A stretch of 64,000 nt of DNA from positions 62,001 to 126,000 of the forward strand of contig NZ_CP047028.1 in assembly GCF_009796865.1 (NCBI RefSeq). The letters run 5' to 3'. A program made the position numbers and the translations under genes. The notes under the pieces are model-generated. The model did no database searches and had not been told where the DNA came from. It was given only the letters and a program-made list of their open reading frames with translations. The number at the start of each line of letters is the position of its first letter. Position 1 is the stretch's first letter. The stretch is from Formosa sp. L2A11. GTDB lineage: Bacteria > Bacteroidota > Bacteroidia > Flavobacteriales > Flavobacteriaceae. Of the stretch, positions 55,111 to 64,000 are shown piece after piece.

Positions 55111-56496
55111 ATGGAGTTCAGTCCTAATAACAACGAATTACCTTTAACTAAATTTGAATCAATGCTTAAGACAAATCATGTCTTGTTTTTTGATTCTGAA
55201 GAGTTTGAAAATATCATCCATTATTATTTAGATTTAGGGAAAATTGCATTGGCTAAAAAAGCCATAAAATTAGGTCTAGACCAACATCCTACATGTACTA
55301 ATTTAAAACTTTTTAAGATTGAAGTTTTTGTCTTCGAAAACAAATTAGAACAGGCAGACACGATGTTAAACGATTTGTATACGTTAGAGCCTCTTAACGA
55401 AGAAATTTATATTCAGAAAGCGAATATATTATCTAAAAGAGACCAACACGAACAAGCCATTAATGTCTTAAAAAAAGCACTTCATTTATCTGAAGAAACA
55501 GCAGATTTATATTCATTAATCGGAATGGAATATTTATTCCTTGATAAATTTGAAGAAGCAAAAGATAGCTTTATTAAATGTTTAGAGGAAGATCTTGACG
55601 ATTACTCTGCGCTTTATAATATGATTTATTGTTTCGAATTTATGGAGCAATTTGAAGAAGCTATAAAATACCTTAACACTTATTTAGATCAGAATCCGTA
55701 TAGCGAAGTAGGTTGGCACCAACTTGGTAAACAATATTTTGCACTAAAACGTTACAAGAAGGCGATATCTGCTTATGATTATGCTATTATTTCAGACGAC
55801 ACTTTTGTAGGTGCTTATATTGAAAAAGGGAAAGTTCTTGAAAAATTAAAACGTTTTGAAGATGCTATTGAAAGCTATTCTACGTCCTTAACTTTAGACG
55901 ATCCTACATCCTTTGCATTATTACGTATTGGCCATTGTTACGAAAAATTAGGCAAGAACGTTCAAGCTATAAAATACTTTAAGAAAACAGTGCACGAAGA
56001 CCCTTTATTAGATAAAGGCTGGGTTGCCATTACAAAATTTTACAGCAAACAAAAAAACTTTCAAAAAGCACTATACTTTATTAATAAAGCTATTAGTATT
56101 GATGGTGACAATGTAAAATATTGGAAACTATATGCTCAAATTAATCACCGTTTAAACTTTTTAGAAGAAGCTGAGAGTGGTTATAAAAAAGCAATAGAAT
56201 TAGGTAACTACGAATTAAACACCTGGTTATCTCGTTGTGATATTTTAATAAAAATAGGAGAACCTGAAGCTGCTATTTACAATCTTTTACAAGCTGCAGA
56301 ATTTTATCCTGAAAATGCAGAAATAGAATACAGACTAGCAGGTTTATACTTTAAAAGTAACGAGATAGAAAAAGCATCTTTTCATTTAAAAAACGGATTG
56401 CATTACGACCCTGAATATGTTTTTATTATAGAAGAACTTTTTCCTGAAACCTATAAATCTAAGCTCGTAAAAAAAGCACTTAAAGCTAAAGATTAG
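55111..56496 (+). CDS. TPR-repeat protein
   Basis: A 461-residue protein made largely of tetratricopeptide repeats, for example AINVLKKALHLSEETADLYSLIGMEYLFLDKFEEAKDSF and AIKYFKKTVHEDPLLDKGW. It has no signal peptide, so it is cytoplasmic. I chose ATG 55111 (MEFSPNNNELPLTKFESMLK) as the start. Function is not known; it is conserved in flavobacteria next to the DUF368 genes. Confidence 0.87.
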   Translation: MEFSPNNNELPLTKFESMLKTNHVLFFDSEEFENIIHYYLDLGKIALAKKAIKLGLDQHPTCTNLKLFKIEVFVFENKLEQADTMLNDLYTLEPLNEEIYIQKANILSKRDQHEQAINVLKKALHLSEETADLYSLIGMEYLFLDKFEEAKDSFIKCLEEDLDDYSALYNMIYCFEFMEQFEEAIKYLNTYLDQNPYSEVGWHQLGKQYFALKRYKKAISAYDYAIISDDTFVGAYIEKGKVLEKLKRFEDAIESYSTSLTLDDPTSFALLRIGHCYEKLGKNVQAIKYFKKTVHEDPLLDKGWVAITKFYSKQKNFQKALYFINKAISIDGDNVKYWKLYAQINHRLNFLEEAESGYKKAIELGNYELNTWLSRCDILIKIGEPEAAIYNLLQAAEFYPENAEIEYRLAGLYFKSNEIEKASFHLKNGLHYDPEYVFIIEELFPETYKSKLVKKALKAKD

Positions 56497-56520
56497 TTTA
56501 TGCAATATGGGTAAAATTCA

Positions 56521-56528
56521 TACCTTTG
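56521..56528 (+). promoter_or_regulatory. -7 box of the DUF368 operon
   Basis: TACCTTTG fits TAnnTTTG, 23 bases before the ATG at 56552. Confidence 0.5.
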
Positions 56529-56551
56529 AATTTCGAATTTAAAACCTAAAA

Positions 56552-57559
56552 ATGCAACGACAATTAAAAGACTATCTAATCATTTCTTTAAAAGGATTAG
56601 CAATGGGCGCTGCAGATGCTGTTCCTGGAGTTTCTGGAGGAACAATCGCATTTATTTCTGGAATTTACGAAGAACTTATCGCTACTATTAGCGGTGTAAA
56701 TATTTCACTTTTTAAAACCTTAAAAGCTGAAGGTTTAAGTGCTTTCTGGACAAAACTAAACGGAAACTTCTTAGTCGCTTTACTCTCTGGAATTGTTGTT
56801 AGTTTTGTATCGTTTATGCGAGTTGCTAAATATTTATTAGAACACCACCCTATTCTTATTTGGTCTTTCTTTTTTGGATTAATTATAGCAAGTATATTCT
56901 TTGTTGGAAAACAAATTAAAAAATGGAATATAGCTACTGTAATTAGCCTTATTATAGGTACCGTTTTAGCATATTACATTACAACTTTACCTTCTTTAAA
57001 TAGTACAGAAAATCCTTGGTTTTTATTTATTGCGGGAGCCATTGCTATTTGCGCCATGATCTTACCTGGAATTTCAGGATCTTTTATACTTCTTATTTTA
57101 GGCGCTTATAAAACACTAAGCGACGCTTTACATGATTTCGACATCAAGAAAATTATCTTATTTGCTGCCGGAGCATTAGTTGGTTTATTAAGTTTTAGTC
57201 ATTTATTAAAATGGTTATTTAAACATTACCACAATACAACATTAGCCATTTTAACAGGATTCATATTTGGATCCTTAAACAAAGTATGGCCTTGGAAACT
57301 TACAACAACTGTTTTAGAGAAAAGCACAGGACATATTTTACCTTTTTCTAAAGTATCTAAATTAGGAACACTTTCTATCTTCGAACAACAAACGCAAATT
57401 AGCGATGTTTATAAAACAATTGTAGAACGTAGTACATTACCTTCTGTATATGCAGATATGAACCAGATTAATGCTCATCTAATTCCCGCAATTGCTCTTA
57501 TGATTGCTGGTTTTTTAACTATCTTTATTTTAGAAAAAGTAGGAACTAAAAGAAGTTAA
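56552..57559 (+). CDS. DUF368-family membrane protein (first copy)
   Basis: A 335-residue membrane protein with about eight hydrophobic segments. Two conserved glycine/proline motifs appear: GAADAVPGVSGGTIAFISGIYEELI near 17-41, and MILPGISGSFILLILGAYK near 169-187. DUF368 proteins have lately been linked to undecaprenyl phosphate translocation, as an alternative to UptA/DedA. Its stop overlaps the start of a paralogous second gene (TAATG). Confidence 0.92.
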   Translation: MQRQLKDYLIISLKGLAMGAADAVPGVSGGTIAFISGIYEELIATISGVNISLFKTLKAEGLSAFWTKLNGNFLVALLSGIVVSFVSFMRVAKYLLEHHPILIWSFFFGLIIASIFFVGKQIKKWNIATVISLIIGTVLAYYITTLPSLNSTENPWFLFIAGAIAICAMILPGISGSFILLILGAYKTLSDALHDFDIKKIILFAAGALVGLLSFSHLLKWLFKHYHNTTLAILTGFIFGSLNKVWPWKLTTTVLEKSTGHILPFSKVSKLGTLSIFEQQTQISDVYKTIVERSTLPSVYADMNQINAHLIPAIALMIAGFLTIFILEKVGTKRS

Positions 57560-58578
57560 TGGAAAGTACGAGAACATTATCAGATAAAATTTTCTTAGTT
57601 TTAAAAGGCTTAGGAATGGGAGCCGCAAATAAAGTTCCTGGAATTTCTGGAGGTGTCGTTGCTTTTGTGTCTGGTTTTTATGAAGAATTTATTTATTCGC
57701 TTCAAAAATTTAATGGTAAAGCATTAAAACTTCTAGTAAGCGGAAGGTTTAGAAGTTTATATCAATATATAAATGGTCGGTTTTTAACACTGCTATTTTC
57801 AGGAATGATTATTAGTTATTTTAGTATTTCTAAAATTTTAGACTACTTAATTAAGCATTACGAATTATATGTTTGGAGTGTCTTCTTCGGAATGATTATA
57901 GGCTCTATATACTACATTAGTAAAGATTTTAAAGATTGGAATTATAAAACAATAATTGCTTTAGTTATTGGTACTATTCTAGGAGTTAGTATTAGTTTTT
58001 TAGATCCTGCAAAAGAAAACGACAACCTTTGGTTTGTGTTTTTCTGTGGTATTATTAGTGTTTCTGGAATGACACTTCCAGGATTTTCTGGATCGTTTAT
58101 TTTAATACTATTCGGAAATTATGTGCTTTTACTCGTAGATTCTGTGAATGCATTATACGATACTGTTGCAAATATTATTCAATGGAATTTCGAATTTATA
58201 CACAACCCAATACGCATTAGACTATTAAAAGTTTTAACCGTTTTCACCTTTGGGTCTTTAACAGGACTGGTTACATTTTCTCATTTGTTAAGCTATATTT
58301 TAAAACACTATAAGAGTATTACAATGGCATCTATTATAGGATTTATTGTAGGATCTTTAGGTGTGGTTTGGCCATGGAAAGAAACTATTTTTAAAACATT
58401 ACCATCAGGAGCGCTAGCTTTAGACTCTACAGGATCTAAAGTTATTACTAATTACACACGCTATATTCCGGAATTAAACTCTGAAACTTTTATTGCCATT
58501 TCTTTAATTATATTTGGAATTGGTATTGTATTGGCTTTAGAAATGTATGGCGAAAAGACACGATCAATTCATGAATAA
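57559..58578 (+). CDS. DUF368-family membrane protein (second copy)
   Basis: A 339-residue membrane protein clearly related to the preceding gene (GAANKVPGISGGVVAFVSGFYEEFI; MTLPGFSGSFILILFGNY) but diverged, so the duplication is old. It has the same two-motif, eight-segment layout. It is coupled to the first copy by a shared base and overlaps aroE by 8 bases. The pair may form a heteromeric carrier of C55-P; that is inference. Confidence 0.92.
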   Translation: MESTRTLSDKIFLVLKGLGMGAANKVPGISGGVVAFVSGFYEEFIYSLQKFNGKALKLLVSGRFRSLYQYINGRFLTLLFSGMIISYFSISKILDYLIKHYELYVWSVFFGMIIGSIYYISKDFKDWNYKTIIALVIGTILGVSISFLDPAKENDNLWFVFFCGIISVSGMTLPGFSGSFILILFGNYVLLLVDSVNALYDTVANIIQWNFEFIHNPIRIRLLKVLTVFTFGSLTGLVTFSHLLSYILKHYKSITMASIIGFIVGSLGVVWPWKETIFKTLPSGALALDSTGSKVITNYTRYIPELNSETFIAISLIIFGIGIVLALEMYGEKTRSIHE

Positions 58579-59308
58579 ACTAGGACTTTTAGGAAAGCAA
58601 ATTTCATATTCATTTTCAAATACATATTTTAAAAAGAAATTTGAAGATTTAAATATTACAAATACGACGTATCAAAATTTTGATTTAGACAATATTTCTG
58701 AATTTCCTCTAATATTTAAGAACAATCCAGAGGTAAAAGGATTAAATGTTACCATACCTTATAAAGAACAAGTGATTCCTTTTCTTGATGAATTAGACGA
58801 ACAAGCAAAAGAAATAGGTGCTGTAAACACCATTAAATTAACTAAAGATGGCAAGTTAATTGGGAGTAATACCGATTATTATGGGTTTAAAAAATCTATA
58901 GAACCGTATTTAAAACCCCATCACGACCACGCATTAATTCTAGGAACAGGAGGCGCAAGTAAGGCCATTGCATTTGCTTTAAAACATTTAAATATTAAAT
59001 TTAAATATGTCTCTCGATCTCCAAAAAATGATAAAACAATAAGTTACAATACATTAATGTCTGAAGGTTTAGGAGAAAACAAATTAATAATTAACTGTTC
59101 TCCTGTCGGAACATTTCCTAATGTAGACGATTGTCCTAATATTCCTTATAGCGATATTACAGAAGATCATTTATTATTTGATCTTATTTATAACCCAGAA
59201 GAAACAACGTTCTTAAGAAAAGGAAAAGCACAAAAAGCAACCATTTTAAACGGGTATAATATGCTTGTTAATCAAGCAGAAAAATCCTGGGAAATCTGGG
59301 ATTTATAA
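58571..59308 (+). CDS. aroE: Shikimate dehydrogenase
   Basis: The NADP-dependent shikimate-pathway enzyme; 245 residues. Signature stretches are LLGKQISYSFSNTYF, NVTIPYKEQVIPF with the catalytic Lys, GAVNTIK, GSNTDYYGF, LGTGGASKAIAFAL (nucleotide loop) and NGYNMLVNQAEKSWEIW. I used ATG 58571 (MNKLGLLG), which overlaps the DUF368 stop by 8 bases, over the in-frame ATG at 58547. Confidence 0.95.
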   Translation: MNKLGLLGKQISYSFSNTYFKKKFEDLNITNTTYQNFDLDNISEFPLIFKNNPEVKGLNVTIPYKEQVIPFLDELDEQAKEIGAVNTIKLTKDGKLIGSNTDYYGFKKSIEPYLKPHHDHALILGTGGASKAIAFALKHLNIKFKYVSRSPKNDKTISYNTLMSEGLGENKLIINCSPVGTFPNVDDCPNIPYSDITEDHLLFDLIYNPEETTFLRKGKAQKATILNGYNMLVNQAEKSWEIWDL

Positions 59309-59408
59309 AACAATAAACAGTTTCATTTAAAATATAACAACACTTTGTAATTATAAGAGTTGTTAGTATCTTTAGAGACTAATAATAATGAACCAAACAT
59401 TTTTTAAA

Positions 59409-61328
59409 ATGTCAGAGCAAGATAACCTACAACACGTAGACGGAAACGAAGAGCAAGAAATAACAGCAATAACTTCGGAAGAAATATCACAAACAGAAAC
59501 TACTACATCTCCAGAAGCAGATGTAAAAAATGAAGACGTAGTTTTTGAAGAGATAGAAGCTTCAAATGCAGAAGATGCAGAAGATGAAGGCAATAATGAT
59601 AGACACACAATTCCTTTTTTGGAATACGGTGAAATGTCTTTAGAAGCCTTGGTTATAGAACTTGAAAAATTAGTTTCAAATGAAAAAGTTCAGGCAATTA
59701 AAGAACATGTTGATGGCATTAAAAATGAATTCAATTCTAAATTTAATACGTTAGTAGAGGAAAAGAAAGAAGAATTTTTAAACGAAGGTGGTAACGAAAT
59801 AGACTTCTACTACTCTAGTCCTGTTCAAAAACGTTTTAAAGATGCGTATAAAGAATACCGTGGTAATCTTCATTCTCATTATAAAAACATAGAAAATAAT
59901 TTAAAATCTAATTTAGATAATAGATTACAAATTATTGAAGAAATTAAAGGATTAATTAATGTAGAAGAAAACATTAATACAACCTATAAACATTTTAAAG
60001 ATTTACAAGACCAATGGCGTAATGCTGGTCCTATTCCTAGAGATAAATACAATAATGCATGGAATAGCTACCACCACCATGTAGAGATTTTTTACGATTT
60101 TCTTCATTTAAATCGTGATCTAAGAGATTTAGATTTCAAACATAATTTAGATTTAAAACTAAAAATAATTGAACGTGCTGAAGAATTAGCTCAAGACGAC
60201 GATACTAATCGTTCTTTTAGAGAATTACAAGTACTTCATAAAATGTGGAAAGAAGAGTTAGGTCCTGTCTCTAAAGAATATCGTGAAGAAATCTGGAATC
60301 GCTTTAAAGCCGCTACAAAAATCATACATAATAAGCGCCAAGCATATTATAATGAATTAGATAAGGTTTACGAAAAGAACCTAGAGAAGAAAACAGAAAT
60401 TATTGAAAAAATTGAAGCTTTAACCGCTGCTGGAGCAAAATCTCATAACGGTTGGCAAGCTAAAATTAAAGAAATAGAGCAACTAAGAGAAACGTTTTTT
60501 AGTGCAGGAAAAGTACCTTTAAAAGTAAACGAAGCTACTTGGGCAAGATTTAAAGAAACAGTTAGAGCATTTAATCGTAAGAAAAATGTATTCTATAAGG
60601 ACTTAAAGAAAGAACAATTTGATAATCTTCAAAAGAAATTAGATTTAATAAAAATCGCAGAAGAGAATCAAAACAGCGAAGATATAGAAGCGACTACTCC
60701 GTTAATGAAGCGCATTCAGAACGATTGGAAAAAAATTGGTCATGTCCCTCGTAAAGACAGCGACAAAATCTGGAAACAGTTTAAAGCTGCTTGTAACGGT
60801 TATTTTGACAAATTACATTCTAAAAAGAATGCAGAAAATGAAGTTGAAAACACAGCATTTAAAGCAAAAAGTGAGCTTCTAGACACTATAAAAACTATAG
60901 AATTTACAAACGACAAGGAAGCAGACTTAGAAACTATTAAAGCGCAAATTTCTGCTTGGAAAACAATTGGACGCGTACCAAGTAACAAACGCTTTATAGA
61001 AGGTAAATTTAATAAAGCTTTAGACGAACTTTTTAAACAAGTTAAGGTTGATAGTAACGAAGCCGAGCTCATTAAATTTGAAAACAAATTAGACGAGCTT
61101 AGTAACGCAGAAGATTCAAGATATTTAGATAACGAACGTTTATTTATTCGTAAAAAAATAGATGAAGTTAAAAGTGAAATTAATCAGTTAGAAAATAATT
61201 TACAGTTTTTTACAAATGTAAAAGATGATAATCCTTTAGTTAAAGAAGTACATGCAAACATTGCTAGACACAAAGATTCTTTAACCCTTTGGAAAACAAA
61301 ACTTACTAAGATTAAAGCGCTATACTAA
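59409..61328 (+). CDS. DUF349-repeat protein
   Basis: A 639-residue protein. An acidic, low-complexity N-terminus of about 65 residues is followed by four or five DUF349 repeats, helical modules of about 75 residues, each with a W-A/K-x-(I/L)-G-P-(V/I)-P-like turn. Examples are LQDQWRNAGPIPRDKYNNAW, LHKMWKEELGPVSKEYREEIW and IQNDWKKIGHVPRKDSDKIW. Function is not established. I prefer ATG 59409 (MSEQDNLQ) to the in-frame ATG at 59388. Confidence 0.9.
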   Translation: MSEQDNLQHVDGNEEQEITAITSEEISQTETTTSPEADVKNEDVVFEEIEASNAEDAEDEGNNDRHTIPFLEYGEMSLEALVIELEKLVSNEKVQAIKEHVDGIKNEFNSKFNTLVEEKKEEFLNEGGNEIDFYYSSPVQKRFKDAYKEYRGNLHSHYKNIENNLKSNLDNRLQIIEEIKGLINVEENINTTYKHFKDLQDQWRNAGPIPRDKYNNAWNSYHHHVEIFYDFLHLNRDLRDLDFKHNLDLKLKIIERAEELAQDDDTNRSFRELQVLHKMWKEELGPVSKEYREEIWNRFKAATKIIHNKRQAYYNELDKVYEKNLEKKTEIIEKIEALTAAGAKSHNGWQAKIKEIEQLRETFFSAGKVPLKVNEATWARFKETVRAFNRKKNVFYKDLKKEQFDNLQKKLDLIKIAEENQNSEDIEATTPLMKRIQNDWKKIGHVPRKDSDKIWKQFKAACNGYFDKLHSKKNAENEVENTAFKAKSELLDTIKTIEFTNDKEADLETIKAQISAWKTIGRVPSNKRFIEGKFNKALDELFKQVKVDSNEAELIKFENKLDELSNAEDSRYLDNERLFIRKKIDEVKSEINQLENNLQFFTNVKDDNPLVKEVHANIARHKDSLTLWKTKLTKIKALY

Positions 61329-61347
61329 ATCGCATATTTATACTATT

Positions 61348-61386
61348 AAAACGTCCATTAAATACAATTTTAATGGACGTTTTTTT
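61348..61386 (+). terminator. Terminator after the DUF349 gene
   Basis: AAAACGTCCATTAAA pairs with TTTTAATGGACGTTTTTT around TACAA. Confidence 0.85.
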
Positions 61387-61459
61387 ATGGTTTAAAAACT
61401 TTATAAATATTTTATAATAATCTTATAACCAAGTATACTTTTTTTAGAAAAAACCACAT

Positions 61460-61467
61460 TATCTTTG
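61460..61467 (+). promoter_or_regulatory. -7 box of the NDH-2-like gene
   Basis: TATCTTTG fits TAnnTTTG, 32 bases before the ATG at 61499. Confidence 0.55.
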
Positions 61468-61498
61468 CGGCTAATTCAACTAAATTAACCTTATTATT

Positions 61499-62768
61499 AT
61501 GGAAAATAAGAAAACAATTATAGTTGTTGGTGGTGGTTTTGCCGGTTTAGAATTCATTAATCAATTAAAACAAGCACATCAATACAAAATTATTTTAGTA
61601 GACTTAAACAATTATAATTTTTTCCCTCCTCTACTCTATCAAGTTGCCGCAGGTTTTATGGAACCTTCTGCTATTAGTTATCCGTTTAGAAAAATTTTAA
61701 GAAAGCATGACAATGTAAAATTCTACATGGGTGAATTACAAAAGGTAGTTCCGGAGGAAAACAAAATTATTTTAAGTAACGGAGAATTAAGTTACGACAT
61801 TTTAGTTATGGCTTCTGGTGCCAGAAAGTAATTTCTTTGGCAACAAGAATATTGAAAAAAATAGTTTGCCAATGAAAACTATTTCTGATGCTTTAGCCTT
61901 ACGTAATGTAATATTTACACGTCTAGAGCGCGCTACAAGGATACAAGACCCTGAAAGGAGAAAAACGTTACTATCGTTTGTTATTGCAGGAGCTGGCCCA
62001 ACAGGAGTTGAGCTTTCTGGATTATTTTCTGAAATGCGTTCGCATATCTTAGAAAAAGATTATCCTGAGTTAAACACTTGCGATTTAGGTAACATTTACC
62101 TTATAGACGGACAAGATGCTGTACTGGCCGCAATGTCTAAAAAAACGCAAGGTTACACATACGAAAACTTAAAAAAATATGGTGTAGTTATAAAACTAAA
62201 CACCTTTGTTAAGGATTTTAAAGATGATGTGGTTACGCTTTCAGACAATACAGAAATACATTCTAGAAACTTAATTTGGGCTGCAGGAATTTCTGCTAGA
62301 ACATTTGAAGGTTTTAAAGAAGAAAATTACGGTCGCGGAAAACGATTAAAAACAGATGTAAATAATTTAGTAGAAGGATATAAAAATATTTATGCTATTG
62401 GAGATACATCTATTGTTATGGGAGATAAAGACTATCCTGGAGGTCACCCACAATTAGCACAAGTAGCAATTCAGCAAGCTAAATCTTTAGGTAAAAACTT
62501 AAAGAATAACACTTCAGAGCCCTTTAAATATACAGATAAAGGTTCTATGGCTATTATAGGTAGTAACAAAGCCGTAACAGACGGACCAGATCATAAATTC
62601 TTTTTAAAAGGATTTATAGCTTGGTGTGTATGGATTTTTGTACATATTATGTCTCTAGTTAATTTTAGAAACAGAATGCGTGCATTTTATGATTGGATGG
62701 GATATTACATTAATAAAGATCAATCTTTTAGAATGATTATTAGACCAAAAGAGAAAAACAAAAATTAA
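61499..62768 (+). pseudogene. NDH-2-type NAD(P)/FAD oxidoreductase, split by a frameshift
   Basis: A type II NADH:quinone oxidoreductase-like gene read in two frames. Frame A (61499-61831, 110 residues) has the FAD loop VVGGGFAGLEF and FFPPLLYQVAAGFMEPSAI, and stops at TAA 61829-61831 just after LVMASGA. Frame B (from 61818 to 62768) continues at once with ESNFFGNKNIEKNSLPMKTISDALALRN. It goes on through IAGAGPTGVELSGLFSEM (NAD loop), IWAAGISA, YAIGDTS and the membrane-anchoring C-terminal part. Dropping one base in GGTGCCAGAAAGT joins the frames as SGAESNFFG. The rest is intact, so this is a recent frameshift or a sequencing error. The homologue would be a membrane-associated respiratory dehydrogenase. 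Confidence 0.92.
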
Positions 62769-62800
62769 TAACAAGACTTACAAAAGGCTTATAAAAACCA

Positions 62801-62831
62801 AATCCTACTTGATAACGTATCAAGTAGGATT
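62801..62831. terminator. Perfect hairpin after the NDH-2-like gene
   Basis: AATCCTACTTGATA pairs perfectly over 14 bases with TATCAAGTAGGATT around ACG. The T-tract on the plus strand is poor (AAATTATTA), but the stem is very strong. Confidence 0.65.
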
Positions 62832-63008
62832 AAATTATTAACTTAACTAAACCATTATTTCTTAACCTATATAGAAATAAAAGTGCTCTTAATGACATAG
62901 TTCTAATGTGAAGATTCTGCTATTAATCTCAATCTATAAAGATTTATGTCACTCTTATTATTATATACGCACAAATAACTGTCTTGGATTACGACTTATA
63001 AAAAATAA

Positions 63009-63782
63009 TTATATTTTTTTCGCTTCTTCCCAAAACACATCCATTTCTGCAAGTGTCATATCCTTTAATGATTTGTTAATTAAAGCTGCTTGAACTTCTA
63101 AATATTCAAATCTTTTTTTAAACTTTTTATTGGTACGCTCTAAAGCATTTTCAGGATTAATCTTCAAGAAACGTGCATAATTAACAAGAGAGAACAAGAC
63201 ATCTCCAAATTCATTTTCCATTTCTTTTTGGTCGCCTTTATCTATTTCTACTTTTAATTCTGCCAGTTCTTCTTCTACTTTATCCCAAACTTGATGTGGT
63301 TCTTCCCAATCAAAACCAACTCCAGATACTTTTTCTTGAATTCGGCTAGCTTTTACTAAAGCAGGTAAACTATTTGGTACACCTTCTAGCACACTTTTAT
63401 TTCCTTCTTTTAGTTTTAAGTTTTCCCAATTCCGTTTTACATCTTCTTCATTTTCTACTTTAACATCGCCATAAATATGAGGATGTCTGTGTATTAATTT
63501 TTCGCAAATTCCATTACAAACATCAGCAACATCAAAAGCTTCTTTTTCACTTCCTATTTTAGAATAAAAAACAATGTGTAATAGTACGTCTCCTAATTCC
63601 TTTCTAACTTCTTGTAAATCGTTATCTAAAATAGCATCGCCAAGCTCATACGTCTCCTCAATAGTTAAAGGACGTAACGTTTCCATGGTTTGTTTCTTAT
63701 CCCACGGACATTGTTCTCGTAATTCGTCCATTATTGTTAATAATCTATCGAAAGCCTGAAGTTGTTGAGCACGTGTATTCAT
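63009..63782 (-). CDS. mazG: Nucleoside triphosphate pyrophosphohydrolase
   Basis: MazG, a 257-residue all-alpha NTP pyrophosphatase that hydrolyses NTPs to NMP and PPi for pool sanitation. The first domain has CPWDKKQTMETLRPLTIEETYEL with the metal-binding EExxE. It continues ELGDVLLHIVFYSKIG, the second acidic block. The second domain has VEEELAELKVEI and ENEFGDVLFSLVNYARF. It is full-length and upstream of the DUF5606 partial gene's neighbour region. Terminator at 63831-63855 precedes it. Confidence 0.95.
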   Translation of the reverse strand: MNTRAQQLQAFDRLLTIMDELREQCPWDKKQTMETLRPLTIEETYELGDAILDNDLQEVRKELGDVLLHIVFYSKIGSEKEAFDVADVCNGICEKLIHRHPHIYGDVKVENEEDVKRNWENLKLKEGNKSVLEGVPNSLPALVKASRIQEKVSGVGFDWEEPHQVWDKVEEELAELKVEIDKGDQKEMENEFGDVLFSLVNYARFLKINPENALERTNKKFKKRFEYLEVQAALINKSLKDMTLAEMDVFWEEAKKI

Positions 63783-63830
63783 AATATTTTTAAATAAAAT
63801 TATTTAGATTAGTTAAAGGTAATAAAAACA

Positions 63831-63855
63831 AAAGTCCGACTCTAGGTCGGACTTT
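63831..63855. terminator. Terminator between the DUF5606 gene and mazG
   Basis: AAAGTCCGAC pairs perfectly with GTCGGACTTT around TCTAG. It lies 24 bases downstream of the minus-strand DUF5606 stop. Confidence 0.8.
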
Positions 63856-63878
63856 AATATATTATATGAAGTTATAAT

Positions 63879-64000
63879 TTATTCTTTTTCAGAAACAGCT
63901 TCTTCATTTACTTCTTCACTTTGCTCTTCAGATTCTGCTGTAAAATCTAAAAGATCATTTTTTTGAAGTAAATTATACCATTGTATTACTTTTTTAATGT
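63879..64000 (-). CDS. DUF5606-family protein, C-terminal end (partial)
   Basis: A minus-strand frame from the right edge gives 39 residues: IKKVIQWYNLLQKNDLLDFT followed by an acidic tail (AESEEQSEEVNEEAVSEKE). The IKKV-WYNLLQ segment matches the C-terminal part of DUF5606 proteins, small flavobacterial proteins that I recall next to mazG and peptide deformylase. The N-terminus lies outside the window. Function unknown. Confidence 0.75.
   Translation of the reverse strand, partial: IKKVIQWYNLLQKNDLLDFTAESEEQSEEVNEEAVSEKE

Noticed and set aside
62908-63093. 61-codon plus-strand ORF next to mazG
   Set aside because: Most of its length overlaps the antisense of the mazG C-terminus and its composition is not protein-like.
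1-64000. CRISPR arrays, tRNA or rRNA genes, insertion sequences
   Set aside because: No regularly spaced repeats, no cloverleaf with a CCA-end context and no transposase gene were recognised by eye. A tRNA scan could still find something.

Overview
The window looks like a chromosome segment of a marine-type member of the Flavobacteriaceae (Bacteroidota). The DNA is AT-rich. TAnnTTTG -7 promoter boxes recur upstream of genes. Two secreted proteins end in type IX secretion (T9SS) sorting domains. Flavobacterial families recur throughout: DUF368 pair, DUF349, OstA-like, DUF5606, LrgA/LrgB and a PL6 polysaccharide lyase. No rRNA, tRNA or CRISPR array was recognised.

Region 1 (1 to about 6,245) is an accessory island. 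It holds the tail of an unrecognised gene and a translationally coupled pair of unknown function (a soluble 318-aa protein plus a 163-aa membrane protein). These are followed by a HEPN-like protein with an RNHAAH motif and a 75-aa HTH-like protein. Next come a small serine recombinase (minus strand), a C2HC zinc-finger protein, a protein resembling only the C-terminal zinc-ribbon and coiled-coil part of a large serine recombinase, and a membrane/coiled-coil protein. The island abuts the 3' end of comM (yifB), whose reading frame departs from the family sequence after RIL and ends seven codons later. The last ~27 residues of the family are missing, as expected if the island integrated into comM. 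This is the most likely place for an undescribed defence or mobile system.

Region 2 (6.2-31 kb) is mostly core: comM, a short locus with a -7 box, a 35-codon ORF and a terminator, tilS and pabB. Then come an aldose-epimerase-like protein, a DEVD-variant RNA helicase with an S1/P1 nuclease, the two halves of a ThrE-type exporter, lpdA, a FUSC membrane protein, a second RhlE-like helicase, a VanX-type dipeptidase, a DoxX-like protein with an AlkB-like dioxygenase, an esterase-like hydrolase, a DUF819 transporter, a DUF4369-like lipoprotein, and a HAD phosphatase/LrgA/LrgB operon.

Region 3 (31-47 kb) carries a glycosyltransferase and membrane protein pair, a Ycf48-like lipoprotein, an RsmB-type rRNA methyltransferase, and a secreted endonuclease I with a duplicated C-terminal module and T9SS tail. 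It continues with purL, which carries an in-frame palindromic-repeat-like insertion, a TPR sensor kinase with a NarL-type regulator, and a secreted PL6 lyase.

Region 4 (46-64 kb) is housekeeping: trmH, a sirtuin, relA/spoT, a Fur-family regulator and purA; an OstA-like protein with a class III aminotransferase; a TPR protein; two overlapping DUF368 genes running into aroE; DUF349; an NDH-2-type dehydrogenase split by a one-base frameshift; mazG; and the end of a DUF5606 gene. Strong hairpin terminators separate most transcription units.
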